A stretch of 64,000 nt of DNA from Luteibacter jiangsuensis (GCF_011742555.1 NZ_JAAQQR010000002.1:62001-126000); one strand, 5' to 3'; counted from the first letter of the stretch, positions 25,550 through 33,983 are shown. Numbers and translations are program-made. The notes: generated by a model not told the origin, from the letters alone.

Positions 25550-26896
25550 TCAGTACACGTCGCGGCGATAACGCCCGGTCACGGCGAGATCGTTTACCGC
25601 GACGTCCCCCAGCGCCTCGCGAAGGGCGGCATCCACGCCGGGCGCCATACCCGCCAGGCTGCCGCAGACATACACGCCGGCTCCCTGTTCCACGAATCGG
25701 CGAACCTCGTCGCGGGCGGCGCGCAGCCGGTCCTGCACGTAGCGTGCGCCGCGGCTCTCGCGCGACCAGACGAGATCCAGCCGCTCGACGGTGCCTTCCG
25801 CGTGCCAGCGTTCCAGTTCGTCGACATGGAGGCGGTCGATGGCAGCGTGCCGCTCGCCGAACACCAGCCAGTTCCGATGATGGCCGCGCGCGATGCGTGC
25901 CTTCAGCAGGGCGCGCAGCCCCGCGATGCCCGTGCCGTTGCCCACCAGAAGCAGTGGCCGCGCATCCTCGGGCACATGGAATCCGGCGTTGCGGCGCACG
26001 CGCAGATCCACGACGTCCCCCAGCGCTGCGCGTTCGGTCAGCCAACCCGAACCGATGCCCATCTCGCCGTCCGTGCCACGCATCTGCCGTACGACGAGAT
26101 GCAGCGCGCCGTCGTCGGGCAGCGACGCGATCGAATATTCGCGGTGGGGCAGCGTCGCGGCATCGCCCCTGGCACGGCGCGGCCCCACCTCGGCGATGTC
26201 TCCGGCTTCCCAGGCAAGGTGCGTCGGATCGTCCGGCACCAGCGCCAGGTGATAGCAGGGACCACCGGCGCTGCCGGGATTCAGCAGGCGCCGTTCGACG
26301 AGCCGCCAGGCCTGGTAGGCCGGCCGCGCCCAGTCGCTCATGCCGGGAAGGCCGGCGAGATGCGCGACATGGTGCTGCCAATGGCGAAGACTGCCTTCGT
26401 CGCCGTTGTCCACGTCGACACGATCGAACAGGGGCGCGGCTCCGCTTGCGCGTAGCCACCCGTCCAGACGGCGGCCGAAAGCGCAGAAGTCGTCGTAGTC
26501 GCGGTCGCCCAGGGCCAGCACGCCGTAAGCGAGGCCGTGCAGTGCCGCGGGTGTCTTCATGAGGTTCCCGTCGAACGCCGTCGCGGCGTCGGGGGCATCA
26601 CCCTCCCCGGTCGTGCTGGCGACAAACAGCGCGCGCGGCGTGGCCTCCAGCACGTCGGGCGTGAGTTCGTCCATGCCGCGGACGTCCACGGTCAGGCCAC
26701 CCGCGCGCAACGCCTCCGCCGTCCGGTCGGCAAGCTCCGTGGCGAAGCCCGTTTGCGACGCGTGCACGACGAGGACGCCCCCGGTCGCGCCGGTGTCCTT
26801 GCGGATGCCGCGACGAGCGCACGCGACGGTGAAGGCCGTCCAGGCAAGAACGAGGCCGCCCGCGAGCGCGAAGCGCGTCAGTTCGCCAGCGATCAC
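25550..26896 (-). CDS. Flavodoxin / NADPH-cytochrome P450 reductase-type flavoprotein with N-terminal membrane anchor
   Basis: 448 residues. An N-terminal hydrophobic segment (residues ~7-26) suggests membrane attachment. Residues ~40-180 are a flavodoxin-like FMN domain (VVHASQTGFATELADRTAEAL, VASTTGEGDAP, LALGDRDYDDFCAFG). Residues ~205-448 form a ferredoxin-NADP reductase-like FAD/NADPH module (HREYSIASLP, LLLVGNGTGIAGLRALL, GAGVYVCGSLAGM). It resembles the flavoprotein of sulfite reductase, but no hemoprotein partner is nearby. As the last gene of the PepSY/DUF2271/DUF4198/ApbE operon (4-nt overlap with apbE), it probably feeds NADPH electrons to the PepSY membrane protein. Confidence 0.88.
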   Translation of the reverse strand: MIAGELTRFALAGGLVLAWTAFTVACARRGIRKDTGATGGVLVVHASQTGFATELADRTAEALRAGGLTVDVRGMDELTPDVLEATPRALFVASTTGEGDAPDAATAFDGNLMKTPAALHGLAYGVLALGDRDYDDFCAFGRRLDGWLRASGAAPLFDRVDVDNGDEGSLRHWQHHVAHLAGLPGMSDWARPAYQAWRLVERRLLNPGSAGGPCYHLALVPDDPTHLAWEAGDIAEVGPRRARGDAATLPHREYSIASLPDDGALHLVVRQMRGTDGEMGIGSGWLTERAALGDVVDLRVRRNAGFHVPEDARPLLLVGNGTGIAGLRALLKARIARGHHRNWLVFGERHAAIDRLHVDELERWHAEGTVERLDLVWSRESRGARYVQDRLRAARDEVRRFVEQGAGVYVCGSLAGMAPGVDAALREALGDVAVNDLAVTGRYRRDVY

Positions 26897-28041
26897 GGCT
26901 TGACCAGGGCGGCGAACGCCGGCGACATGCGCTCCACGACATGGCCGTCGCCATCGTGGAGGATGAACAGCGCCGCGATGCCGTGCCGTTTCGCGAAGGC
27001 CATGCCCTCGTCCGGGCCCAGCACTGTCAGCGTGGTGCCCAACGGATCGGCGTGCATGCAGTCGTTCGCGACCACGCTGACCGACGCCACCCGGTGCGCC
27101 ACCGGATAACCCGTGCGTGGGTCGATGTGGTGCGAGAAGAACCGTCCGCCACTTTCGAAGAAGTGGCGGTAGTCGCCCGATGTGGCGATGGCCTTGTCGT
27201 CGAGGGAAAGCACGCGCCCCACTTCGTCGGGATCGTCGACGGCACCGGCCGCCGCGCCGGGACGCTCGATGCCCACGCGCCAGGGCGAGCCGTCAGGCTT
27301 GCGGCCGTGGCCGCGGAGTTCGCCCCCCACTTCGACGAGATACGCATCGACACCGGAACGATCGAGGAAGCGTGCCACCTGATCGACGCCGAACCCCTTC
27401 GCGACCGCGGAGAGATCGACATAGACGCCGCCGGGCTGGAACGCCCGCCGATGTGCCTCGTCCAGACGGATCTTCGCCCAGCCCACGCGCTTCCTTGCCT
27501 CGGCGATGGCCGCCGCATCGGGCGGCGCATACGGATGGACCGGATCGTGCGACGACGGCTTGCCTGCCGAAGCCTTGCCGGGACCGAAGCCCCACAGGTT
27601 CACGAGCGGACCCACGGTCGGGTCGTAAGCGCCCCCGGATGCCTTCCCCAGTTGCAGCGCGTAACGCAGCACGGTGAACAATTCCGGGGGCAGCGCCTGC
27701 CACGTACCCGCTGGTGCGCGATTGAAGCGGCTGAGGTCGGACGTATCGTCGTAGGTGCTCATCTGCGTCACGACACGATCGACCTCGGCCTGGATGCCCT
27801 GCTCGATGGCGTGTTCATCCGCGCCGTCGGGAAGCACGGCGTTCACCGACCACGTCGTTCCCATCGTCTCGCCTTCGAAGCGATGTATGTCGCTGGCGAA
27901 GGCGGGAGCGCAGACCAGGGCGAGCAGGCAGACGACGCTATGGCAGATGCGTGCCAGCGACCCTGGCGCATTTCGCGAAGAGCCGTCGCGCGCAGGGCGC
28001 GCTCCTACGGCGTTCGGCGCACGGTGGGTCTCGGCACGCAT
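26893..28041 (-). CDS. apbE: FAD:protein FMN transferase ApbE
   Basis: Attaches FMN from FAD to Thr or Ser of target proteins in the periplasm. The 382-residue product shows FEGETMGTTWSVN, DDTSDLSRFNRAPAG, GGAYDPTVGPLVNLWGFG, VDLSAVAKGFGVDQVARFL, VEVGGELRGHG, ATSGDYRHFF, HHIDPRTGYPV and the metal-site DPLGTTLTVLG, all family hallmarks. The start is uncertain. The ATG at 28041 has a poor ribosome site, and the first ~35 residues before the signal peptide (VVCLLALVCAPAFA) look unnatural: they are partly encoded by a palindromic repeat (27986-28008). No ATG, GTG or TTG lies nearer the signal. It sits downstream of a DUF2271 protein carrying a flavinylation motif. Confidence 0.92.
   Translation of the reverse strand: MRAETHRAPNAVGARPARDGSSRNAPGSLARICHSVVCLLALVCAPAFASDIHRFEGETMGTTWSVNAVLPDGADEHAIEQGIQAEVDRVVTQMSTYDDTSDLSRFNRAPAGTWQALPPELFTVLRYALQLGKASGGAYDPTVGPLVNLWGFGPGKASAGKPSSHDPVHPYAPPDAAAIAEARKRVGWAKIRLDEAHRRAFQPGGVYVDLSAVAKGFGVDQVARFLDRSGVDAYLVEVGGELRGHGRKPDGSPWRVGIERPGAAAGAVDDPDEVGRVLSLDDKAIATSGDYRHFFESGGRFFSHHIDPRTGYPVAHRVASVSVVANDCMHADPLGTTLTVLGPDEGMAFAKRHGIAALFILHDGDGHVVERMSPAFAALVKP
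27986..28008. repeat. Short palindromic repeat (GTAGGAGCGCGC type) inside the apbE 5' region
   Basis: On the minus strand the sequence reads GTAGGAGCGCGCCCTGCGCG followed by CGA, a GCGCGC/GCGCGC hairpin of a type scattered through many gammaproteobacterial genomes. It is translated as part of the predicted apbE N terminus. Confidence 0.6.
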
Positions 28042-28049
28042 GGCGGGCT

Positions 28050-28859
28050 TTATTGCGGGAGCACTTCGAGCGTCGCCGTATAGGCGAGCCGGCGGTTCTT
28101 CGCTTCCTTCACCGAGGTGCGATCGTCCTCGGTCGAGGCGTTGACCCAATACATGCCGGCCGCGGGCCAGGTGAAGCTGAACTTTCCGTCGCTATCGGTG
28201 GTGGTGTCCATCTCGTCCTGCGCGTTGCGATAACGCGTGGCGCCGTTGATGGCCACGACCTTGAGGTTCGCCGCGGGCTTGCCGTCGAGCAGGAGGCGGA
28301 AGGTGGCTTTCTCGCCCGCCATGAGGTCGTTCGGCTGACTGACCGGTACCAGTTCCAGACCCTTGCCGACAGGCTTCAGCGCGCCGTCGCTCGGCGAGCC
28401 CTGGGTGACGAAGGTCTCCACCCGCGACGCCATCTCGCTCACCGCCACGTTCTTAGCGCCAGCGGGGATAGCCCCCTTGAATTCCGCAGGGGTGCCACGC
28501 CAGCGCTTCTTCTGGCCGTCCAGCTCGTAATTGGCGAACAGGCCCTGGTTCACGAGCGCGAGGCGATACGTACCCTTCTGCGGTACCGGCACGTCGAACG
28601 TGCTGCGGTACTTGCCGGTCGCGGCGTTTTCCGGTTTCACCGTCGAGCCGTCCGGCGCGGTGATGACCAGGGTGTCGAGCCTGGCCGGGAAGTGATCCGG
28701 ATAGTAGAGATCGTTGGAAACGGCGGCGTCGACGGTCACCCAGGCGTCGTCGCCGGAGATCACCGTGGCGCTGGGCACCATCCACATCTTGTGAGCCTGT
28801 GCCGCGAGCGGCAGGACGAGGGCGGCGCAGAAGGCGGCGCGGGCAAGCGTGTGCTTCAT
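28050..28859 (-). CDS. DUF4198 periplasmic protein
   Basis: 269 residues with a signal peptide (MKHTLARAAFCAALVLPLAAQA). The mature protein should begin with histidine (HKMWMVP), as in many DUF4198 members, which are linked to metal handling in the periplasm. It is mostly beta, including a C-terminal Ig-like or carboxypeptidase-regulatory-like domain (LLDGKPAANLKVVAINGATRY, TDSDGKFSFTWPAAGMYWVN). The ATG at 28859 was chosen for the signal peptide; the long open frame upstream is the DUF2271 gene read out of frame. It lies 14 nt after DUF2271 and 8 nt before apbE. Exact function unknown. Confidence 0.85.
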   Translation of the reverse strand: MKHTLARAAFCAALVLPLAAQAHKMWMVPSATVISGDDAWVTVDAAVSNDLYYPDHFPARLDTLVITAPDGSTVKPENAATGKYRSTFDVPVPQKGTYRLALVNQGLFANYELDGQKKRWRGTPAEFKGAIPAGAKNVAVSEMASRVETFVTQGSPSDGALKPVGKGLELVPVSQPNDLMAGEKATFRLLLDGKPAANLKVVAINGATRYRNAQDEMDTTTDSDGKFSFTWPAAGMYWVNASTEDDRTSVKEAKNRRLAYTATLEVLPQ

Positions 28860-28873
28860 CGGTACGGCTCCGT

Positions 28874-29386
28874 TCAAGGGTTGAGGTCGAGGTCGATCTG
28901 TCCGAGTTCTTCGCTGCCCTTGGCGGACAGGTGCACGGGCGCCTTGGCCGGCCAATCGAAGGGAATGCGCTGGGCTTCTCGCCCGCCGACTTCGCGTGCC
29001 GCCTCCACCACCAGTTCGTAGTGTCCCGGCGCGAGCGTGCCCAGCGGGGGCTTGCCGTCGACGAAGCGCAGGCGATGCTGGCCGGCCGGGCGCGTGGCGC
29101 CGGACACGCCGTCGATCGGCATGGTCTGCTCGCGACCGCTGCGGCGCCACCACTGGCGCATGTCCTTCAGCCACTTCGTGCCTTCGCCGTCGCCCTTCTT
29201 CATTTCGTACCAGACCGCGAGGTTGGCCGCGACGCTGTGGTCTTCGCGCTCGATCCACACCGCGACATACGGCCGGTGGTACTCGGCCACCTTCAGCGTT
29301 GGGATTTCCACGGTGATGTTCATGTCGGCCGCGATCGCGGGCGCGGCGCAACAGGCGCAGATGGCGAGTGTCAGGAGGCGACGCAT
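28874..29386 (-). CDS. DUF2271 periplasmic protein, predicted ApbE flavinylation target
   Basis: 170 residues with a signal peptide (MRRLLTLAICACCAAPAIAA). The DUF2271 features are visible: ITVEIPTLKVAEYHRPYVAVWIE, TKWLKDMRQWWRRS, and a C-terminal beta segment with GHYELVVEAAREVGG. Residues 92-98 read DGVSGAT, which matches the Asp-x-x-Ser-Gly-Ala-Thr motif on which ApbE esterifies FMN in NqrC and RnfG; Thr98 would be the acceptor. With apbE in the same operon, this is probably a covalently flavinylated periplasmic electron carrier. The motif is seen; the modification is inferred. Confidence 0.87.
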   Translation of the reverse strand: MRRLLTLAICACCAAPAIAADMNITVEIPTLKVAEYHRPYVAVWIEREDHSVAANLAVWYEMKKGDGEGTKWLKDMRQWWRRSGREQTMPIDGVSGATRPAGQHRLRFVDGKPPLGTLAPGHYELVVEAAREVGGREAQRIPFDWPAKAPVHLSAKGSEELGQIDLDLNP

Positions 29387-29396
29387 GGCGATTCCT

Positions 29397-30020
29397 TCAA
29401 TGGATGAACACGAGGGCGATGACGACGGGCAGCACGAAGCCCAGGGCGACCATGGGCCAGGTCATGCCGCGCTGCGCGGCGTGCATCTTGAGCAGCACGA
29501 GACCCGTCACGGCGAACACGAGGCAGGCCAGCGCGAACACGTCGATGAACGCGCTCCAGACAGCCCCGGTGTTGCGTCCCTTGTGCAGGTCGTTGAGCCA
29601 GGCCAGCCAGCCCCGGTCGGTGACTTCGTACTGCACGTCGCCGTTCTCCCGGTCGATAGCGACCCACGCATCGCCGCCCGGCCTGGGCAGCGAGACGTAC
29701 ACCTCGTCGTCGCTCCAGTCGCCCGCGCGTGCTTCGATACGTGCGCCGGTTTCGCTCCGCACGAACTCGGCGACCGCTGGCGGAACCGGCGCGGACTTCG
29801 CGCCCGGATCGGTCAATTGGCGCAGCAGCGGCGCGGGCAAGGTCGCGGCGAAGCGCGACACCGCAGGCGAGGCCTCGATGCGCGCGGCGTGGTTGAGCGT
29901 GAAGCCCGTGACGGAGAACAGCAGGAGCGCGACGAGCGAAACCGCCGAACTGATCCAGTGCCAGCGGTGCAGGTGCTTGAGCCAGAAGGCACGGCGTTGC
30001 CGATCGACGGTGTCGCGCAT
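29397..30020 (-). CDS. PepSY-associated transmembrane protein
   Basis: 207 residues. An N-terminal helix (LHRWHWISSAVSLVALLLFSVTG) is followed by a periplasmic PepSY-like domain (~residues 40-135) and two C-terminal helices (VFALACLVFAVTGLVLL; MVALGFVLPVVIALVFIH). Conserved histidines (HLHRWHW, NDLHKG) could bind haem, as in PepSY_TM proteins of ferric-reductase-like systems. The ATG at 30020 was chosen because upstream in-frame ATGs at 30065, 30074 and 30092 lie in or beside the Fur-box-like site, where the promoter must be. It is the first gene of the five-gene electron-transfer operon. Confidence 0.85.
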   Translation of the reverse strand: MRDTVDRQRRAFWLKHLHRWHWISSAVSLVALLLFSVTGFTLNHAARIEASPAVSRFAATLPAPLLRQLTDPGAKSAPVPPAVAEFVRSETGARIEARAGDWSDDEVYVSLPRPGGDAWVAIDRENGDVQYEVTDRGWLAWLNDLHKGRNTGAVWSAFIDVFALACLVFAVTGLVLLKMHAAQRGMTWPMVALGFVLPVVIALVFIH

Positions 30021-30074
30021 GTTTTCCGTAAAGCCCCTGGGATGGTGGTGATCGCAGCGGGCCATGTTAACCAT

Positions 30075-30094
30075 AATGCGAATCGTTCGCAATT
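30075..30094 (-). promoter_or_regulatory. Fur-box-like palindrome upstream of the PepSY operon
   Basis: AATGCGAATCGTTCGCAATT is a near-perfect dyad and keeps the GCGAAT-CGTTCGC pattern close to gammaproteobacterial Fur boxes (AATGAGAATCATTCTCATT type). It lies 55 nt before the PepSY start and 76 nt before the divergent response regulator, so it could affect both. Iron repression is inferred. Confidence 0.65.
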
Positions 30095-30169
30095 ACGCCC
30101 GGAAAGCGGCTTGAAAGCCTGTCGCGACAGGATGCGCGAACACCTATCCGGAGCGTATCCTTGGCCCTC

Positions 30170-30844
30170 ATGCGCATCCTTTTGGCCGAAGACGACGCCG
30201 CTATCGGCGCGGCAGTACGAGCCTCGCTCGAACAAGGCGGACACGCCGTCGACCATGTCACCGACGGCGCCAGCGCCGACAACGCCCTGCGCGACCACGA
30301 CTACGACCTGCTCGTGCTCGACCTGGGCCTGCCTCTGCTCGACGGCAGCGAGGTGCTGTCGCGGGCGCGCAAGCGCGGCTCCGGCTTGCCGGTGCTCGTG
30401 GTGACCGCGCGCGAAGGGTTGAAGGAACGCGTGCGTGTGCTCGATCTCGGCGCCGACGACTACCTCGTGAAGCCGTTCGCCCTCGCCGAATTCGACGCCC
30501 GTGTACGCGCCCTGCTCCGCCGGCGAACGAGCCAGGGCACCCCGGAATTCCGTATCGGACGCCTCCGCCTGGATATCCCGGGACACCGCGCCTGGATCGG
30601 CGACACCGCGCTGGACCTCACCGCCCGCGAGTTCGGCCTGGTGGAAGCGCTTGCCCTCCGGGCCGACAAGGTCACCAGCCGCACCCAGCTCGTCGAGGCA
30701 CTGTGCAACTGGGACGAAGACCTGACCGACAACGGCCTGGACATCGCCCTGCACCGCCTGCGCAAGAAGCTGCAGGGTTCGGGAACCAGCGTCCGCACCA
30801 TCCGCGGCCTGGGTTATCTCCTCGAAGAAAGCGCGGATGCCTGA
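30170..30844 (+). CDS. OmpR-family response regulator (QseB/TctD-like)
   Basis: 224 residues. The receiver domain (1-115) has acidic Asp8/Asp9, phospho-acceptor Asp51 (LVLDLGLPLLDG), Thr79 and Lys101 (DYLVKPF). The OmpR/PhoB winged-helix domain (~125-220) shows LDLTAREFGLVEALAL, RTQLVEAL, NGLDIALHRLRKKL and the terminal TIRGLGYLLE. A TTG at 30161 in the same frame has better Shine-Dalgarno spacing (GGAG at 30150) and would add three residues; the ATG fits family alignments. The next gene overlaps by 8 nt. The pair is divergent to the Fur-box operon, which it may also control. Confidence 0.94.
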   Translation: MRILLAEDDAAIGAAVRASLEQGGHAVDHVTDGASADNALRDHDYDLLVLDLGLPLLDGSEVLSRARKRGSGLPVLVVTAREGLKERVRVLDLGADDYLVKPFALAEFDARVRALLRRRTSQGTPEFRIGRLRLDIPGHRAWIGDTALDLTAREFGLVEALALRADKVTSRTQLVEALCNWDEDLTDNGLDIALHRLRKKLQGSGTSVRTIRGLGYLLEESADA

Positions 30845-32261
30845 TCGCCGCCACTCGGCGGCACGGCGACCGCCACGCCCCAGCCTGCGGCGGCGGCTGC
30901 TCACCTTTCTGCTCGTGCCGGTGCTCGGCGTGCTTCTCCTGGATGCGGTGATCGGCTATTTCGTCGCCTTGGCGTATTCCAACCGGGTGCACGACGCCAC
31001 GCTTTCGGACAACGCGCTTACGCTCTCGGAAATGATCGGCAGCGATGCGCTGCGCGGCGAACTGACCGAACAGGCGCGGTTCCTTCTCGAATACGATCCC
31101 AACGGCCGCAATTACTACACCGTGACCAGCGACCGGCACGGGCGGGTCATCAGCAACGCGATCCTGCAGGCACCCTCCGTCGCCGTGGACGCGCCACCGC
31201 GGCTCTTCGACACCGAACTGGGCCATCGCCCGCTGCGGGCGGCGACCATGCGCGTGCCCAGCCGTCACGATCCGGACGACGTGCTCACGATCACCGTGGC
31301 GGAGAACCTGCGCGACCGGCACGCCCGCGCACGCGAGATCCTCCTGCTCACGCTGCCGATGCAGGCCCTGCTCATCGTGGCCGTCCTCTTCCTTGTGTGG
31401 CTTGGCGTGAGCCACGGCCTGCGCGTGCTGGAACCGTTGACCTCGCGCCTGGCCCGGCGCGAACACGACCTCAGCCCCATCGGCGAGGAAGACGTGCCGG
31501 TGGAGATCCTTCCGCTCACCCGCACCATCGACGACCTGTTCGCCCGCATGCGCAACATGCTGGGCTTGCAGGAGCGCTTCATCGCCGACGCCGCGCATCA
31601 GTTGCGCACGCCGCTCGCCGGCATCCGGTTGCACGTGGAGAGGCTGACCGAGACCACCGACCCGGCCCAGCGCGCCGACGCGATGAACCACGTGCAACGC
31701 CTTGCCGCGCGCGCCGCACGCACGTCGGCGCAGCTGCTCGCGCTGACGCGCACGCAGTCGCCGGACCTGCCGGATCGCGACGGCATGGCCGAGATCGATC
31801 TGGCAACCGTGGTTCCGGAAGCCGTGGCGATGCGCGTGCACCAGGCCCTCGCCGCGGGTGTCGATCTCGGCTACGAAGGCACGGACGATCCCTGCATCAT
31901 TCGAGGCGATGCATTGCAGGTGCAGGAAGTGATCGACAATCTCGTGGACAACGCCTTCCACTACGCGGGCCGCGGCCACGTGGTGACGGTGTCGGTGGCC
32001 CGCGGCGAGAACGAGGTACTGCTGGCCGTGGAGGACGACGGTCCCGGCGTCGACGATGCGTTCCTCGGACAACTCGGCGAGCGCTTCTTTCGCGTACCCG
32101 GCGTCGACGAAGACGGCACCGGCCTGGGCCTCGCCATCGTCGAGAGCATCGCCGAGCGCCACGACGCGCGCGTGAATTTCCTGCACGCCAAGGCCGGTGG
32201 CCTGCGCGTGGAACTTCACTTCCCCGCAGCCGCTCCGCTCAAGGACCACTCGCTGCACTGA
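30837..32261 (+). CDS. Two-component sensor histidine kinase (TctE/QseC-like)
   Basis: 474 residues. Membrane helix 1 is at ~22-46, an extracytoplasmic 2CSK_N-type sensor at ~47-165 (LTLSEMIGSDALRGEL, EYDPNGRNYYTV), and helix 2 at ~168-190. The HisKA H-box is FIADAAHQLRTPLAG with His254. The HATPase region has an N-box (EVIDNLVDNAFHYA), VEDDGPGV and GTGLGLAIVE. It phosphorylates the overlapping upstream regulator. TctE-type kinases often sense carboxylates, QseC-type often metals or catechols; the ligand here cannot be told. Confidence 0.94.
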   Translation: MPDRRHSAARRPPRPSLRRRLLTFLLVPVLGVLLLDAVIGYFVALAYSNRVHDATLSDNALTLSEMIGSDALRGELTEQARFLLEYDPNGRNYYTVTSDRHGRVISNAILQAPSVAVDAPPRLFDTELGHRPLRAATMRVPSRHDPDDVLTITVAENLRDRHARAREILLLTLPMQALLIVAVLFLVWLGVSHGLRVLEPLTSRLARREHDLSPIGEEDVPVEILPLTRTIDDLFARMRNMLGLQERFIADAAHQLRTPLAGIRLHVERLTETTDPAQRADAMNHVQRLAARAARTSAQLLALTRTQSPDLPDRDGMAEIDLATVVPEAVAMRVHQALAAGVDLGYEGTDDPCIIRGDALQVQEVIDNLVDNAFHYAGRGHVVTVSVARGENEVLLAVEDDGPGVDDAFLGQLGERFFRVPGVDEDGTGLGLAIVESIAERHDARVNFLHAKAGGLRVELHFPAAAPLKDHSLH

Positions 32262-32397
32262 GGCTGGCAACGCCGCATCTTCGCCAGAACTTGCGACACG
32301 TTTCGCAAGCTGTCGCACCCCGTGGGAAAGCCAGCTGAAACGGCCGCCGGGCACCATGGCCTGCATGGTGCGGACGATGACGAAGGGCCACGTGAAC

Positions 32398-33228
32398 ATG
32401 CCGCCGGCGTTCCGGTTCGAAGGTGGGGCCGAAGGGGTCCTGCTGGTGCATGGGCTCGGCCGCACTCCCGAGGAGATGCGTCTTCTCGGCAAAGGACTGA
32501 ATCGCGCCGGCTTCACCGTGCAGGGCGTGGCCCTGGCGGGACACGGCGGAAGCGAGGAAGAACTGCTCGCCTCCGACTGGAGGGCGTGGTACGCGAGCGT
32601 GGAAGTCGCCGCTGTCGAGCTGCGCGGACGCGTGGACCGCATGTTCGTGGCCGGTTCGTCGATGGGCGCACTGCTCGCCTTGCGCCTAGCCGCGGTGCAT
32701 CCGGACTGGGTCGCAGGCGTGGGTGTGTTCGGCGCGACGTTCCGCTACGACGGATGGTCCACGGGCTGGGCGGCGCGCATGTCGTTCCTGTTGCCGCTGT
32801 TCAAGCGTCTCGGCATCGGGCGCCATCGCCGCCTGTTGCAATGGCCGCCGCATGGAATCCACGAACAGCGACTACGGGAACACTTCGGCAGGAACATGCC
32901 AGGCGGCCCCGATGGAGCTACACAGCGCGAGGGCGATCCGTGGCACGCCCTGGCGGAAACGGTGGAGCTTGCACGCGACGTGCGCCGCCGCCTTCCGTCC
33001 GTGCTTGCGCCCTGTTTCATCGCGCACGCGCTGGACGACGAAGTGGCCAGCGCCGCGAACGCGGACCTCGTGGCGCGACACGTGCGCGGCCCGGTGGAAA
33101 TGCTGCTCCTGGCCGACAGCTACCACATGATCACCATCGACCGGGAACGCCGCATGCTGATCGAACGCAGCGCCGATTTCTTCGACCGCGTGGCGCGCGA
33201 GGCGCGCTCCGCGCGCGTTGCTGCGTAA
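32398..33228 (+). CDS. Alpha/beta hydrolase (carboxylesterase / monoglyceride lipase-like)
   Basis: 276 residues of the alpha/beta-hydrolase fold. It starts FEGGAEGVLLVHGLGRTPEEM with the oxyanion HGL. The nucleophile elbow is GSSMG with Ser88. The acid is probably Asp in AHALDDEVASAAN, and the catalytic His lies in ADSYHMITID close to the C terminus. This pattern matches Est30-type carboxylesterases that cleave medium-chain esters. Several in-frame ATGs lie upstream (32356, 32365, 32377); 32398 was chosen because AAGGG precedes it by 10 nt and it matches family N termini. It is 136 nt after the sensor kinase and convergent with tsaB. Confidence 0.85.
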   Translation: MPPAFRFEGGAEGVLLVHGLGRTPEEMRLLGKGLNRAGFTVQGVALAGHGGSEEELLASDWRAWYASVEVAAVELRGRVDRMFVAGSSMGALLALRLAAVHPDWVAGVGVFGATFRYDGWSTGWAARMSFLLPLFKRLGIGRHRRLLQWPPHGIHEQRLREHFGRNMPGGPDGATQREGDPWHALAETVELARDVRRRLPSVLAPCFIAHALDDEVASAANADLVARHVRGPVEMLLLADSYHMITIDRERRMLIERSADFFDRVAREARSARVAA

Positions 33229-33293
33229 ATCGCCGCATATCACCGCCAGTCGCCTTATGCGACTCACGGCAGAAGCGGGTTGGACATTTTCCG

Positions 33294-33983
33294 CTACGCC
33301 TTGCCCTGCTCCACCAGCGTAAGCGCCACCTTGTCGCGCAGATACACCGGCAGTGCCAGTTCGGGCGCCACGGCCTCGCCGTCGCGGAACCGACGCGCGG
33401 CCACTTCCGCGACGTGCCGGGCCTGCGGATAACGCGCGCCTTCCGCGGAACGGATCGGCGCGGGGATGCGCTCGCGCAGGATCGCCTCGTACGTGGCCCA
33501 GCCCGTGCCCACCACGTGCCATGCCGCCGCCTCGGGCAGGACCAGTGCCGCCGCCGTGTCCACGCGCTCGCGGTCCAGCAGGGTCACGCCGCCGTCGGCG
33601 TCGCGGCGCCATGCCGCCACGTAGATCTCGCCCATGCGCGCATCGATCACGGACAGGATGGCGGCATCGTCTTCCGGTGCCTCCAGCGCCAACGCCTGCA
33701 ACGACGACACGGTGACGACGGGAACGTCGAGTGCCATGGCCATGCCTTGCGCCAGCGAGACACCCAGGCGCACGCCGGTGAACGCGCCGGGGCCGCGGCC
33801 CACCGCGATACCGTCGAGGGCGTGCCGCTGCAGCCCCGCTTCCGCGAGCAGTTCGTCCGCCATCGGGAGCACCAGCTCGGCGTGACGGCGTGGCGCCACC
33901 TCGCTGCGCTCGATCACCTCGTCGCCGTGGACAAGGGCGACCGAGCAGGCTTCCGTGGAGGTTTCGATGGCAAGGAAGTTCAT
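33294..33983 (-). CDS. tsaB: tRNA threonylcarbamoyladenosine biosynthesis protein TsaB
   Basis: Scaffold subunit of the TsaB-TsaD-TsaE complex that makes t6A37 in ANN-reading tRNAs. The 229-residue ASKHA-fold protein begins MNFLAIETSTEACSVAL and shows RHAELVLPMADELLAEAG, DGIAVGRGPGAFTGVRLGVSLAQGMAMA and SVIDARMGEIYVAA, all typical. The length agrees with E. coli TsaB (231). The start overlaps the creD stop by 4 nt (ATGA). In E. coli tsaB is next to yoaA; here creD sits between them. Confidence 0.96.
   Translation of the reverse strand: MNFLAIETSTEACSVALVHGDEVIERSEVAPRRHAELVLPMADELLAEAGLQRHALDGIAVGRGPGAFTGVRLGVSLAQGMAMALDVPVVTVSSLQALALEAPEDDAAILSVIDARMGEIYVAAWRRDADGGVTLLDRERVDTAAALVLPEAAAWHVVGTGWATYEAILRERIPAPIRSAEGARYPQARHVAEVAARRFRDGEAVAPELALPVYLRDKVALTLVEQGKA

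Noticed and set aside
25550-26896. Assimilatory sulfite reductase flavoprotein (CysJ)
   Set aside because: Shorter, with an N-terminal membrane segment, no cysI nearby, and in an ApbE/PepSY operon.
32197-32397. Longer N terminus for the alpha/beta hydrolase
   Set aside because: Overlaps the end of the sensor kinase gene and lacks similarity to hydrolase N termini.
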